Shown piece by piece: positions 24,049 through 31,737 of a DNA stretch of 64,000 nt (the first letter of the stretch is position 1; every line of letters starts with the position of its first letter). The translations under genes were made by a program, and so were the position numbers. The stretch is from Tenacibaculum sp. M341 (GTDB taxonomy: Bacteria; Bacteroidota; Bacteroidia; Flavobacteriales; Flavobacteriaceae). The DNA is taken from contig NZ_SJXJ01000014.1 in NCBI RefSeq assembly GCF_004337695.1, positions 54,144 through 118,143 on the forward strand, read 5' to 3'. The notes below the pieces were generated by a model that saw only the letters and a list, made by a program, of their open reading frames with translations, was not told where the DNA came from and ran no database searches.

Positions 24049-25989
24049 ATGTTTAGAAAAATATTTTTTTATTCTTTACTTCATGTAGCAGCGTTTTCAT
24101 TTTCTCAAGAGAAAGTAGAAGATGAGAAGCAGCGTTTAATTGAAGATGTAGTAAAGTCAAAAAATAAAGATTATTTTTCTTTAGACTCTATCCTTTATAG
24201 AAGTAGAAAGAAAGAAGAGCGGTTTAATGAAGATGATTATTATAAATTGTATGAAAAAAGTATTAGAAATAAATATGTTATAGGTCAAATTTTTGCTGCT
24301 AATAACTTGGGTATTTGTTTTAGAAGAAAATCAAATTATGACCAATCTGCAAAATATCATAAAGAAGCCTTAAAGCTAGCCAGAACAATTAAAGATGTTG
24401 GAGTAGAGGTGTTGTCTTTAAATATGCTTGGCGTTAGCTATAGAAGACAGGGAGATATGAGAAATGCTATAAATTATCATCAAGCATCTCTTTCAAAAGC
24501 TAAGCAAATTAAAAATCCTACAATTGATAATAGAAGAAGTATAGGTATTGCTCAAAATAGTATTGGAAATATTTATTTAGTATTAAGGCAGTACAGTTTA
24601 GCTTTAATTGAGTTTGAAAAAGCAATTCAAATTCAAAAAGAACTTCAAGATAAAAGAGGTTTGGCTATAAATTATCAAAATACTGGGTTTGCTCAAGAAA
24701 ATTTGATGCTTTTAGATGAAGCTGAAGAGAATTATAAGAAGTCATTAGCGTTAGATGAAGAAATCAATTCAACTATCGGAAAAATTGTTTGCTATAATAG
24801 TTTATCAAGTATATACATCAAAAAGAAAAATTATGAAAAAGCTTTAAAGAATATTGAAAAGATCCTACCTACTGCAATATCTTACGACAATAAATACTAC
24901 TTAGGAAGAACTTACAATACCATGGGAGAGGTGTTATTGAAATTAGCACGATATGATGAATCTAAAAAGTTTTTAAATGATGCATTGGCTATTTCAAGAG
25001 AAGCAGGGCATAAGAAAAATGAAATTAGAAGTTTGTATTTAATTTCAGAGTTTTACGACAGAACTAAAGATGTTGAACAAGCATATGCTTTTTACAGAAA
25101 AGCATCTATAGCAGAAAAGAGAACTCAAGATGATCAAAGTATTTCTTATGTGAGTAACTTGATATCTAAACACAATATGCAGTCTAAAATAAATGAACTG
25201 AATTATTTAGAAAGTCAATCTAAAATTAAAACGTTACTCTTCTTTAGAAACAGAAATATTTTAATAATTTCATTAATAACTATTGCATTGTTAAGTATTG
25301 CTTTGTATTCAATTTACAGGCAAAGATTGATTAATAATGATCGTAAAATATTATTATTAGAACAGCAGGCTTTACAAACACAAATGAATCCTCATTTTCT
25401 TTTTAATGCCTTAAACTCAATAAAGCTTTATATCATTAACAACGATCAAAAACAAGCTGTTTACTACTTAAATAAATTTTCTAAGCTTATTCGTAATATT
25501 TTAGATGTATCTAAGGTTAAAGAAGTAAGTTTAAAAGAAGAATTATCTACGATGGATTTGTATATGAGTATTGAAAATATTCGTTTTTCTAATGAAATAG
25601 ATTACAAATTAAATGTAGACTCGGATTTAAATACAGATACAATAAAAGTTCCACCATTGATATTGCAGCCATTTATAGAGAATGCAATATGGCATGGATT
25701 GTCATCAAAAGAAGGTAGTAAAACTATTGCGCTTAATGCTAGTAAAATATCTAAAGATATTGTAGAGATTAATATTGAAGATGATGGGATTGGTAGAGAA
25801 GCAGCAGGTAAAATTAAAAAAGCAAAATCCTTAAAAAGGAAATCTGTAGGTATTGATTTAACAATAGAGAGATTAAAGACTTTTGCAGAAGATTATGAAG
25901 GAGAATTTAATTTATCATACCACGATTTAACAAATGATGAAGGTGCACCTATAGGTACTAGAGTTTCATTAAAAATTCCATTAGTTTAA
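24049..25989 (+). CDS. TPR-domain sensor histidine kinase (LytS/His_kinase type)
   Basis: 646 residues with a signal-like N-terminus. About seven tetratricopeptide repeats fill residues 70-360 (for example SAKYHKEALKLAR, NYHQASLSKA, LIEFEKAIQIQKEL, ENYKKSLALDEEI). One transmembrane helix follows near 400-420 (ILIISLITIALLSIALYSIY), then a short coiled coil and the His_kinase domain with the phospho-acceptor motif QMNPHFLFNALNSI. The ATP site shows PFIENAIWHGL and DDGIGREAAG. The TPR array is periplasmic by topology and probably senses a protein or peptide. It pairs with the LytTR regulator 9 bases upstream. Its stop overlaps the convergent dinB stop by 4 bases. Confidence 0.93.
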   Translation: MFRKIFFYSLLHVAAFSFSQEKVEDEKQRLIEDVVKSKNKDYFSLDSILYRSRKKEERFNEDDYYKLYEKSIRNKYVIGQIFAANNLGICFRRKSNYDQSAKYHKEALKLARTIKDVGVEVLSLNMLGVSYRRQGDMRNAINYHQASLSKAKQIKNPTIDNRRSIGIAQNSIGNIYLVLRQYSLALIEFEKAIQIQKELQDKRGLAINYQNTGFAQENLMLLDEAEENYKKSLALDEEINSTIGKIVCYNSLSSIYIKKKNYEKALKNIEKILPTAISYDNKYYLGRTYNTMGEVLLKLARYDESKKFLNDALAISREAGHKKNEIRSLYLISEFYDRTKDVEQAYAFYRKASIAEKRTQDDQSISYVSNLISKHNMQSKINELNYLESQSKIKTLLFFRNRNILIISLITIALLSIALYSIYRQRLINNDRKILLLEQQALQTQMNPHFLFNALNSIKLYIINNDQKQAVYYLNKFSKLIRNILDVSKVKEVSLKEELSTMDLYMSIENIRFSNEIDYKLNVDSDLNTDTIKVPPLILQPFIENAIWHGLSSKEGSKTIALNASKISKDIVEINIEDDGIGREAAGKIKKAKSLKRKSVGIDLTIERLKTFAEDYEGEFNLSYHDLTNDEGAPIGTRVSLKIPLV

Positions 25990-27065
25990 AAGTCAAATTG
26001 TAACTGAACCCAAACTGGTTCTTTTGTTTCAGTATTTAGGTTACTAAAAGAAATGCCAAGTAGCCGAACTGAGTTTTTTAGCTTTTCTTGAAAAAGTAAT
26101 TCCTTTATTATTGGAAAAAAATCTTTTTTTAGATGCATAAAGTTACTAGTTGTTTTACTTCTGGTTTGCTGTGTAAAGTCGCTATATTTTATTTTTAAAG
26201 TAATTGTTTTTCCTTTAGCATCAGTTTTTTGCATTCTTTTTTCTAATTCTTCAGCAATTGCTTCCAGTTTTTCTAACATGAATACTTCAGAAGAAAGGTT
26301 TTCTGAAAAGGTTCGCTCGGCAGCAATAGATTTACGTATTCTGTTTGGTTTTACCTCACTCCTATGAATACCTCTTACTATGTTATAATAATGATTTCCA
26401 GATTTTCCAAAAAGAGCAACTAAATTTTCAAGTGTTCTCTGTTTTAAATCAAAACCTTTAAAAATTCCGTTGTTGTGCATTTTAGCGGCAGTAACTTTAC
26501 CTACACCATAAAATTTAGTAATAGGTAGTTCTTCTAAGAACGAAATAACTTCATCAGGTTTAATTGTTTTTTGACCATTAGGCTTGTTAATATCAGAGGC
26601 AACTTTAGCTAAAAATTTATTTATAGAAATGCCAGCTGAAGCTCTTAAAGAAAGTTCATTCCAAATTCTATCACGAATTTCTTTAGCAATTAAACTCGCA
26701 GAAGGATTTCCTTTTTTATTCTCTGTAACATCTAAATAAGCTTCATCTAAAGATAAAGGTTCTACTAAATCTGTATAATCATAAAAAATGGCTCTAATTT
26801 TTGCTGAAATCTCTTTGTATCTATAAAATCGAGGTTTCACAAAAATTAGGTGTGGACATTTTTTTCTGGCTAAAACCCCACTCATAGCTGAACGAACACC
26901 GTATTTTCTGGCTTCGTAACTTGCAGCAGATACTACACCACGAACGCTACTACCTCCTACAGCAACAGCTTTTCCTAAAAGTTCAGGGTTATCAAGCTGT
27001 TCTACAGAAGCATAAAAAGCATCCATGTCAACATGAATAATTTTACGATGTAGTTCTAAATCCAT
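25986..27065 (-). CDS. dinB: DNA polymerase IV (Y-family translesion polymerase)
   Basis: 359 residues, normal for DinB. The catalytic carboxylates are present: Asp 13 in HVDMDAFYASVEQ and Asp 107/Glu 108 in PLSLDEAYLDVT. The helix-hairpin-helix thumb (FYGVGKVTAAKMHNNGI) and the little-finger domain (IAAERTFSENLSSE to the C-terminus) are complete. The protein ends in VQLQFDF, a QxxFDF-type beta-clamp-binding peptide. It performs error-prone synthesis past damaged bases. The gene lies 46 bases downstream of trhO with a terminator-like hairpin between, so its own promoter must be within that short gap or it depends on read-through. No LexA-type operator was recognised. Confidence 0.96.
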   Translation of the reverse strand: MDLELHRKIIHVDMDAFYASVEQLDNPELLGKAVAVGGSSVRGVVSAASYEARKYGVRSAMSGVLARKKCPHLIFVKPRFYRYKEISAKIRAIFYDYTDLVEPLSLDEAYLDVTENKKGNPSASLIAKEIRDRIWNELSLRASAGISINKFLAKVASDINKPNGQKTIKPDEVISFLEELPITKFYGVGKVTAAKMHNNGIFKGFDLKQRTLENLVALFGKSGNHYYNIVRGIHRSEVKPNRIRKSIAAERTFSENLSSEVFMLEKLEAIAEELEKRMQKTDAKGKTITLKIKYSDFTQQTRSKTTSNFMHLKKDFFPIIKELLFQEKLKNSVRLLGISFSNLNTETKEPVWVQLQFDF

Positions 27066-27080
27066 GTTATAAAAATAAAA

Positions 27081-27104
27081 AAAAGCTCTCCAAAGAGAAC
27101 TTTT
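27081..27104 (-). terminator. Terminator between trhO and dinB
   Basis: A 10-base stem with one mismatch (27081-27090 with 27095-27104) and a 4-base loop, followed on the minus strand by a long run of T residues. It should end most trhO transcripts before dinB. Confidence 0.75.
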
Positions 27105-27111
27105 TATTGTT

Positions 27112-28152
27112 TTATGTGTTTGACTTCTGAAATTTCAATTTCTCAGATCGTCCTTTTTTGAAAATCTTATTGCTAGCTTGTTTTCCTTTGCGCAAAGCCT
27201 TTTGCTCTTCGTAAGGTAAATGAATAATTTCTTGACATTCTACTGAGCAAGTGTTTTCCATTTTTTCAGCACATTCATCACATTGAATAAATAAAAGATG
27301 ACAAGCTTCATTCGCACAATTGGTGTGAGTGTCACAAGGTTTTCCACATTGATGACAATGTGCAATTACATCATCAGAAATTTTTTCGGCTCTTCTATGG
27401 TCAAAAACAAAGTTTTTACCAATAAACTTGTTTTCTAAGTTCTCTGAGTTTACTTGTCTAGTGTACTCAATAATTCCACCCTCTAGTTGAAAAACGTTTT
27501 TAAAACCTTTGTGTTTGTAATAAGCAGAGGCTTTTTCACAACGGATTCCTCCAGTACAATACATTAAAAGATTCTTATCTTCTTTGTGTTCTTTTAAATC
27601 TTCTTCAATAATATCTAAAGAATCTCTAAAGGTATCTACATCAGGAGTAACAGCGCCTTTAAAATGTCCTATTTCGCTTTCATAGTGGTTTCTCATATCC
27701 ACACAAACCGTATTAGGATCATCAAGCATTTTGTTAAACTCTACAGCGGTTAAATGAACACCTTTGTTTGTTACATCAAAAGTATCATCATCTAAACCAT
27801 CGGCAACAATCTTTTTCCTTACCTTAACTTTTAGTTTTAGGAAAGATTTGTTGTCTTGTTCAACGGCAACGTTTAAACGAATACCATTTAAAAAAGAAAT
27901 GCTGTCTAGTTGGTCTTTTAAAGCTAAAAAGTTTTCTGCAGGAACAGAAATTTGAGCATTGATACCTTCATAAGACACGTAGGTTCTACCTAATACATCT
28001 AAAGCATTCCACTCAATAAACAATTTATCTCTAAAAAGTTGAGGATTTTCTATTTTGAAATACTGATAAAAAGAAATAGTGATGCGGTCTTTACCCGCTT
28101 CATCAATTAATTTAGCGCGTTCTTCGGCGCTTAACTTGTTGTACAGTTGCAT
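27112..28152 (-). CDS. trhO: tRNA uridine(34) hydroxylase, rhodanese family
   Basis: 346 residues. An N-terminal acylphosphatase-like/UPF0176 domain (1-120) is followed by a rhodanese domain (about 128-225) with VCVDMRNHYESEIGHFKGA and the active-site loop CTGGIRC, Cys 199 and Cys 205. The C-terminal part is Cys/His-rich (HCHQCGKPCDTHTNC, then QCDECAEKMENTCSVEC) and probably binds zinc. TrhO (YceA) adds the 5-hydroxyl group to U34 of certain tRNAs in an oxygen-dependent route to ho5U. The full length and the CTGGIRC loop agree with this family rather than a simple sulfurtransferase. A promoter box at 28186 and a terminator at 27081 suggest a single-gene transcript. Confidence 0.93.
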   Translation of the reverse strand: MQLYNKLSAEERAKLIDEAGKDRITISFYQYFKIENPQLFRDKLFIEWNALDVLGRTYVSYEGINAQISVPAENFLALKDQLDSISFLNGIRLNVAVEQDNKSFLKLKVKVRKKIVADGLDDDTFDVTNKGVHLTAVEFNKMLDDPNTVCVDMRNHYESEIGHFKGAVTPDVDTFRDSLDIIEEDLKEHKEDKNLLMYCTGGIRCEKASAYYKHKGFKNVFQLEGGIIEYTRQVNSENLENKFIGKNFVFDHRRAEKISDDVIAHCHQCGKPCDTHTNCANEACHLLFIQCDECAEKMENTCSVECQEIIHLPYEEQKALRKGKQASNKIFKKGRSEKLKFQKSNT

Positions 28153-28185
28153 GCTATACTATTTTAAGTTAAAAAATTCGTGATG

Positions 28186-28193
28186 CAAATGTA
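28186..28193 (-). promoter_or_regulatory. Candidate -7 box for trhO
   Basis: The minus strand reads TACATTTG, an exact TAnnTTTG match, 33 bases before the trhO ATG. No -33 TTTG is seen upstream. Confidence 0.5.
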
Positions 28194-28325
28194 CTATTTT
28201 TTTAGTTTTTAATGGTATAAAATCATTTTGTTTAAATTTAAACAATTTGTGTGTTTTTTTCAATTATAAAATTGGTATTTATTTTTTTTTGTTGAAATTT
28301 GTATTTATAATAAAAAACACATGAT

Positions 28326-29333
28326 ATGAAAGTAGCGGTAGTTGGTGCAACTGGTATGGTAGGTAATGTAATGTTGCAGGTTTTAGCAGAACGTAATTTT
28401 CCAGTAAGTGAACTAATTTTAGTTGCTTCAGAGCGTTCCGTAGGTAAACAAATGCAATTTAAAGGTAATACCTATACGGTAGTAGGTTTACAAGATGCAG
28501 TAAACATGAAGCCAGATATAGCTTTATTTTCAGCAGGAGGAAGCACTTCTTTAGAGTGGGCTCCGAAGTTTGCTGAAGTTGGTACAACAGTTATAGATAA
28601 TTCTTCTGCGTGGAGAATGGATCCAGAAAAGAAGCTGGTAGTGCCAGAAATTAATGCGTCAGCTTTAACAGAAAATGATAAGATTATAGCTAATCCAAAC
28701 TGTTCAACAATACAGATGGTTGTGGCATTGGCTCCTCTCCATGAAAAATATAATATGAAAAGGTTGGTTATTTCAACCTATCAATCAATTACTGGAACTG
28801 GAGTTAAAGCGGTGGAGCAATTAGAAAATGAGTTTAATAACGTAGAAGGAGAAATGGCTTATCCGTACCAGATTCATAAAAATGCAATACCTCATTGCGA
28901 TGTTTTTGAAGATGCTGGTTACACTAAAGAAGAGCTAAAGTTAGTAAGAGAAACGCATAAAATTTTAAATGATGCTAGTATTGGAATTACTGCAACTGCG
29001 GTTAGAATTCCTGTAGTAGGTGGTCACTCTGAAGCTATAAACATTGAGTTTGAAAATGAGTTCGAGTTAACTGATGTTACTAAGCTTTTATCTGAAACAC
29101 CAGGGGTAGTTGTAAAAGATGATATTGAAAACAACCAATATCCGATGCCTTTTTATGCAGAAGGTAAAGATGATGTGTTTGTTGGAAGAATTAGAAGGGA
29201 TTTATCTCAACCAAATTCATTAAATTTATGGGTGGTTTCAGATAACCTAAGAAAAGGAGCTGCTACGAATGCTGTTCAAATAGCTGAGTATTTGGTTTCT
29301 CATAATTTAGTAAATGAAGCGGTTTCCGCTTAA
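28326..29333 (+). CDS. asd: Aspartate-semialdehyde dehydrogenase
   Basis: 335 residues. The NADP-binding start VAVVGATGMVGNVML is followed by DNSSAWRMD and the catalytic Cys 126 in IANPNCSTIQMV. The substrate-binding VSTYQSITGTGVKAVEQL and VRIPVVGGHSEAINIEF segments are present. The enzyme reduces aspartyl phosphate to aspartate semialdehyde on the route to lysine, diaminopimelate, threonine and methionine. ATG 28326 opens directly on the Rossmann strand; an ATG at 28321 is out of frame with a stop after two codons. It ends with a strong terminator at 29357 and stands alone. Confidence 0.97.
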   Translation: MKVAVVGATGMVGNVMLQVLAERNFPVSELILVASERSVGKQMQFKGNTYTVVGLQDAVNMKPDIALFSAGGSTSLEWAPKFAEVGTTVIDNSSAWRMDPEKKLVVPEINASALTENDKIIANPNCSTIQMVVALAPLHEKYNMKRLVISTYQSITGTGVKAVEQLENEFNNVEGEMAYPYQIHKNAIPHCDVFEDAGYTKEELKLVRETHKILNDASIGITATAVRIPVVGGHSEAINIEFENEFELTDVTKLLSETPGVVVKDDIENNQYPMPFYAEGKDDVFVGRIRRDLSQPNSLNLWVVSDNLRKGAATNAVQIAEYLVSHNLVNEAVSA

Positions 29334-29356
29334 TTTAATATGTCTATTTATATCCA

Positions 29357-29386
29357 AATCCTGTCTCGTTAAAGACAGGATTTTTT
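29357..29386 (+). terminator. Terminator of asd
   Basis: A 10-base-pair perfect stem (29357-29366 AATCCTGTCT with 29373-29382), 6-base loop, then a T-run. The T-run itself forms the start of the promoter box of the next gene. Confidence 0.88.
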
Positions 29387-29393
29387 ATTTTTG
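29386..29393 (+). promoter_or_regulatory. Candidate -7 box inside the asd terminator tail
   Basis: TATTTTTG matches TAnnTTTG and ends 3 bases before ATG 29397 of the HD gene. Its first base is shared with the T-run of the asd terminator. A leaderless mRNA is implied if it is used. Confidence 0.45.
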
Positions 29394-29396
29394 GGT

Positions 29397-30053
29397 ATGG
29401 ATAAATCTTTAATAATAGACAATACAATTGCATTTGTAAAAAGAACTTTACAAGGTGCGGAAGGGGGACACGACTTTTTTCATATCAATAGAGTGTATCA
29501 TAATTCGTTACGAATAGCTAAAGAGGAAGATAATGTGGATGAGTTTGTAGTGGCTCTAGGAGCGTTGTTACATGACATTGCAGATAGTAAATTTCATAAT
29601 GGAGATGAAACTGTTGGTCCGAAAAAAGCGAGAGCGTTTTTAGAATCAGAAAATGTAGAGGAAGATGTTATCAAGCATGTTCAAAACATTATTGAAAATA
29701 TATCTTTTAAAGGAGGGAATTTTGAAAAGAAGTTTACATCGCCAGAATTAGATATTATTCAAGATGCAGATCGTTTAGATGCTATAGGGGCTATAGGAAT
29801 TGCAAGATGCTTTAATTATGGTGGATTTAAAAATAGAGTTCTTTACGATCCTGCTATTGAGCCTAATTTACACATGACAAAAGAAGAGTATAAAAAATCA
29901 ACTGCACCTACAATCAATCACTTTTATGAAAAGTTACTTTTGTTAAAGGATAGAATGAATACAGTAACAGGGAAAAAATTAGCAACTAAAAGGCATGAAT
30001 TTATGGAAACTTACTTAGAAGAGTTTTTTAATGAATGGAACCATTTAGCTTAA
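29397..30053 (+). CDS. HD-domain phosphohydrolase
   Basis: 218 residues from ATG 29397; the frame also opens at TTG 29391 but that lies in the promoter box. The metal-binding HD pattern is clear: HDFFHINRVYHNS, then GALLHDIADSKFH with the paired His-Asp, and a late conserved Asp in IIQDADRLDAIGAIG. The protein resembles the YedJ-type group of small stand-alone HD hydrolases, which act on nucleotides or other phosphate esters. The substrate is not known. It is a single gene, insulated from asd by a terminator. The following 505 bases are free of protein genes. Confidence 0.88.
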   Translation: MDKSLIIDNTIAFVKRTLQGAEGGHDFFHINRVYHNSLRIAKEEDNVDEFVVALGALLHDIADSKFHNGDETVGPKKARAFLESENVEEDVIKHVQNIIENISFKGGNFEKKFTSPELDIIQDADRLDAIGAIGIARCFNYGGFKNRVLYDPAIEPNLHMTKEEYKKSTAPTINHFYEKLLLLKDRMNTVTGKKLATKRHEFMETYLEEFFNEWNHLA

Positions 30054-30118
30054 TATGTTGACATTTATTTACTACTCATATAACTATGTTAATAAAAAAA
30101 TAGATAAGTTTCAAATTT

Positions 30119-30150
30119 TTTGTGTTATTGTTAAATTAAATTTACATTTG
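30119..30150 (+). promoter_or_regulatory. Full -33/-7 promoter with no ORF behind it
   Basis: TTTG at 30119-30122, a 20-base spacer, and TACATTTG at 30143-30150. Both elements and the spacing fit the Bacteroidota primary-sigma consensus, the best-matched promoter in this window. Transcription would start near 30154. Confidence 0.6.
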
Positions 30151-30153
30151 AGA

Positions 30154-30231
30154 TGTAGTTATATAACTACTCTCTTTATTTAATAATCCCCAATATTAAA
30201 AGACTCAATCCCCTAGGTTTGAGTTTTTTTA
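30154..30231 (+). ncRNA. Candidate small RNA, about 78 nt
   Basis: The unit begins where the promoter at 30119-30150 would start transcription and ends at an intrinsic terminator. Its 5' end is a perfect 16-base palindrome (GTAGTTATATAACTAC, 30155-30170) able to form a 6-base-pair hairpin. An unstructured AT-rich linker containing CCCC follows. The terminator stem then pairs ACTCAA (30203-30208) with TTGAGT (30219-30224) before a T-run. No start codon with a plausible frame lies inside. Alternatives are a flavobacterial 6S RNA-like or Flavo-1-like RNA, or a regulatory leader with no gene behind it. The call is inference from promoter and terminator placement. Confidence 0.45.
30202..30231 (+). 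terminator. Terminator of the candidate small RNA
   Basis: ACTCAA/TTGAGT stem (30203-30208 with 30219-30224), 10-base loop TCCCCTAGGT, then a run of T residues to 30230. Confidence 0.7.
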
Positions 30232-30434
30232 TTTTACAATAGTTTCATTTTTTAAATAATTCAATTTTTTTGTGACCCATTAAAAAAAAGTGTGTCTTAA
30301 GAGTGTAGCCTATTAACAAAATGGTTAAAAGCAAAAGGTTTTTTAATTCAGTTAATAAGTTTCCCTAAAATAAAAAGATATAGTTTTAAAATAGTAGTAG
30401 TTAGTTTTTATACTAAGTTTGGTTAGAAAAAAGG

Positions 30435-30462
30435 GCTGTAAGTTTTACTTACAGCTTTTTTA
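30435..30462 (+). terminator. Plus-strand terminator without an obvious gene
   Basis: A perfect 9-base-pair stem (GCTGTAAGT 30435-30443 with 30447-30455) and 3-base loop, followed by TTTTTT. It could be a back-up terminator for transcripts from the small RNA promoter. Confidence 0.75.
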
Positions 30463-30465
30463 TAT

Positions 30466-30502
30466 AAAAAAAACCATTGAAATTTAATTTCAATGGTTTT
30501 GT
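30466..30502 (-). terminator. Terminator of the rplU-rpmA operon
   Basis: A perfect 13-base-pair stem (30471-30483 with 30487-30499) around TTA, followed on the minus strand by a long T-run. It lies about 57 bases downstream of the rpmA stop. Confidence 0.85.
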
Positions 30503-30558
30503 ATAAGATTATTATTAAGGTTAGTAAATAACTTTAATAATATTGATTTCTAAGTGTT

Positions 30559-30819
30559 CTATGCTTCAAAAGGAACTATTGAAACATAAGATCTGTTGTC
30601 TCTTTTCTTTTGAAATTCAACAACTCCGTCTACTTTAGCATGTAAAGTATGGTCTTTCCCCATGTAAACATTTTCACCAGGGTAATGTTGAGTACCTCTT
30701 TGACGAACGATAATGTTACCTGCAATAGCAGCCTGTCCTCCAAAGATTTTTACTCCTAAACGTTTCGATTCCGATTCACGACCGTTTTTCGAACTACCGA
30801 CACCTTTCTTATGAGCCAT
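30559..30819 (-). CDS. rpmA: 50S ribosomal protein L27
   Basis: 86 residues. The N-terminal [16 protein letters not shown] tail reaches the peptidyl-transferase centre in bacterial ribosomes, and the body ([32 protein letters not shown]) is canonical. There is no N-terminal extension of the kind cleaved by Prp in Firmicutes. It follows rplU by 35 bases in the universal rplU-rpmA order, with a strong terminator downstream. Confidence 0.98.
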   Translation of the reverse strand: MAHKKGVGSSKNGRESESKRLGVKIFGGQAAIAGNIIVRQRGTQHYPGENVYMGKDHTLHAKVDGVVEFQKKRDNRSYVSIVPFEA

Positions 30820-30854
30820 TTGTATTGAGTTTTTTTAGGTTAAACTTTACGGAT

Positions 30855-31478
30855 TTACTTTTCAACGCCTCCGTCTAACTTGTCTTGCCATTCTTTTAAT
30901 TCGTCCCACTTACCTTCAGCAGCTAATTCAGCTTGCTTTGGCCAAGTATCAGTAACATGATTACCACGAACATTAGCGATAATTTCTGAAATTTTAGCTG
31001 GTTCAGTTTTTGCTAATTCAGAAAAAGTAGCAATTCCTGCAGCTGCTAAAGTTTCAGCAATCTTAGGACCAATTCCTTCGATTTTCTTTAAATCATCTCC
31101 TTTTTTAGAAGTTGATTTTTTTGGAGCGGCCTTTTTTGGTTCAGCTTTTTTCTCGGCTTTAACACCAGATGCAGCGATACCTTCAATTTGAATTTCAGTT
31201 AAATACTGACGGTGACCATTTTTCTTTTTGTAACCTTTTCTTCTTTTCTTCTTGAAAACGATTACTTTATCACCTTTCAAATGATTTAAAATTTTTGCAG
31301 TTACACCTGCACCTTCTATAGCTGGGGCGCCAACAGTTACATTTCCTCCATCTTCGATAAGCATTACCTTATCAAAAGTTACCTTAGAACCTTCAGTTTC
31401 TGGTAAACGGTGAACGTATACTTTTTGGTCTTTTGCTACTTTAAATTGCTGCCCTGCTATCTCTACGATTGCGTACAT
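30855..31478 (-). CDS. rplU: 50S ribosomal protein L21 with helix-hairpin-helix extension
   Basis: 207 residues, about twice the usual L21. Residues 1-102 are a normal L21 (MYAIVEIAGQQFKV, then FKKKRRKGYKKKNGHRQYLTEIQI), which binds 23S rRNA. A Lys/Ala/Pro-rich linker (103-128) follows, then an extra domain (about 130-207) opening with LKKIEGIGPKIAETLAAAGI, a helix-hairpin-helix fold, and ending in TDTWPKQAELAAEGKWDEL. The reading frame is continuous, so this is a true fusion and not a frameshift. Extended L21 proteins of this type occur in Bacteroidota; the role of the extra domain is unknown. A promoter at 31540 and a hairpin in the leader precede it. Confidence 0.97.
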   Translation of the reverse strand: MYAIVEIAGQQFKVAKDQKVYVHRLPETEGSKVTFDKVMLIEDGGNVTVGAPAIEGAGVTAKILNHLKGDKVIVFKKKRRKGYKKKNGHRQYLTEIQIEGIAASGVKAEKKAEPKKAAPKKSTSKKGDDLKKIEGIGPKIAETLAAAGIATFSELAKTEPAKISEIIANVRGNHVTDTWPKQAELAAEGKWDELKEWQDKLDGGVEK

Positions 31479-31515
31479 ATAATTTGTTTTGCGTTTATTA
31501 ATGTAATAATTACGA

Positions 31516-31534
31516 GCATTTTATATGAAAATGC
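31516..31534 (-). promoter_or_regulatory. Hairpin at the 5' end of the rplU leader
   Basis: A 7-base-pair perfect stem (GCATTTT/AAAATGC) with a 5-base loop, beginning almost exactly where transcription from the box at 31540-31547 would start. It may be an autoregulatory L21 site or an mRNA-stabilising cap. Confidence 0.4.
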
Positions 31535-31539
31535 GGATG

Positions 31540-31569
31540 CAAATATACACTTTTTTTGCGACTTAGCAA
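31540..31569 (-). promoter_or_regulatory. Promoter of rplU-rpmA
   Basis: The minus strand reads TATATTTG at 31547-31540 with TTG at 31569-31567 upstream, a spacer of 19 bases. Both elements fit the Bacteroidota consensus. The leader would be about 57 bases. Confidence 0.65.
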
Positions 31570-31637
31570 GCTATTTGTCTGAAAACAAAATAGTTTCATT
31601 TTAACAAAATTATACATCTTATTCGTTGGCTTATTTA

Positions 31638-31645
31638 TAATTTTG
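31638..31645 (+). promoter_or_regulatory. Candidate -7 box for the M16 peptidase pair
   Basis: TAATTTTG fits TAnnTTTG, 92 bases before the first M16 ATG. No matching -33 element is seen. Confidence 0.4.
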
Positions 31646-31737
31646 AGGAATTAAATTAATGGGGGTTTGATGTAATGTAACAAAGTGAAGGTAGTTGCGT
31701 CAAACGATAATAAGTTATTAAAAACAATTATAGACTA

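Larger units (their letters stand above)
30054..30558. other. Gene-free region with candidate small RNA and convergent terminators
   Basis: 505 bases with no credible ORF on either strand; the longest ATG frame I followed here (near 30320) stops after 15 codons. It contains a full -33/-7 promoter (30119-30150), a 16-base palindrome (30155-30170), an intrinsic terminator (30202-30231), a second plus-strand terminator (30435-30462) and the minus-strand terminator of rplU-rpmA (30466-30502). The stretch 30232-30430 is AT-rich and I see no clear signal in it apart from a lone TAAGTTTG at 30414-30421. Confidence 0.7.

Noticed and set aside
30155-30170. 16-base palindrome as a regulator operator
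   Set aside because: It is possible, and a partial copy (ATATAACTA) lies near 30079, but its position at the start of a promoter-terminator unit fits a 5' RNA hairpin better.
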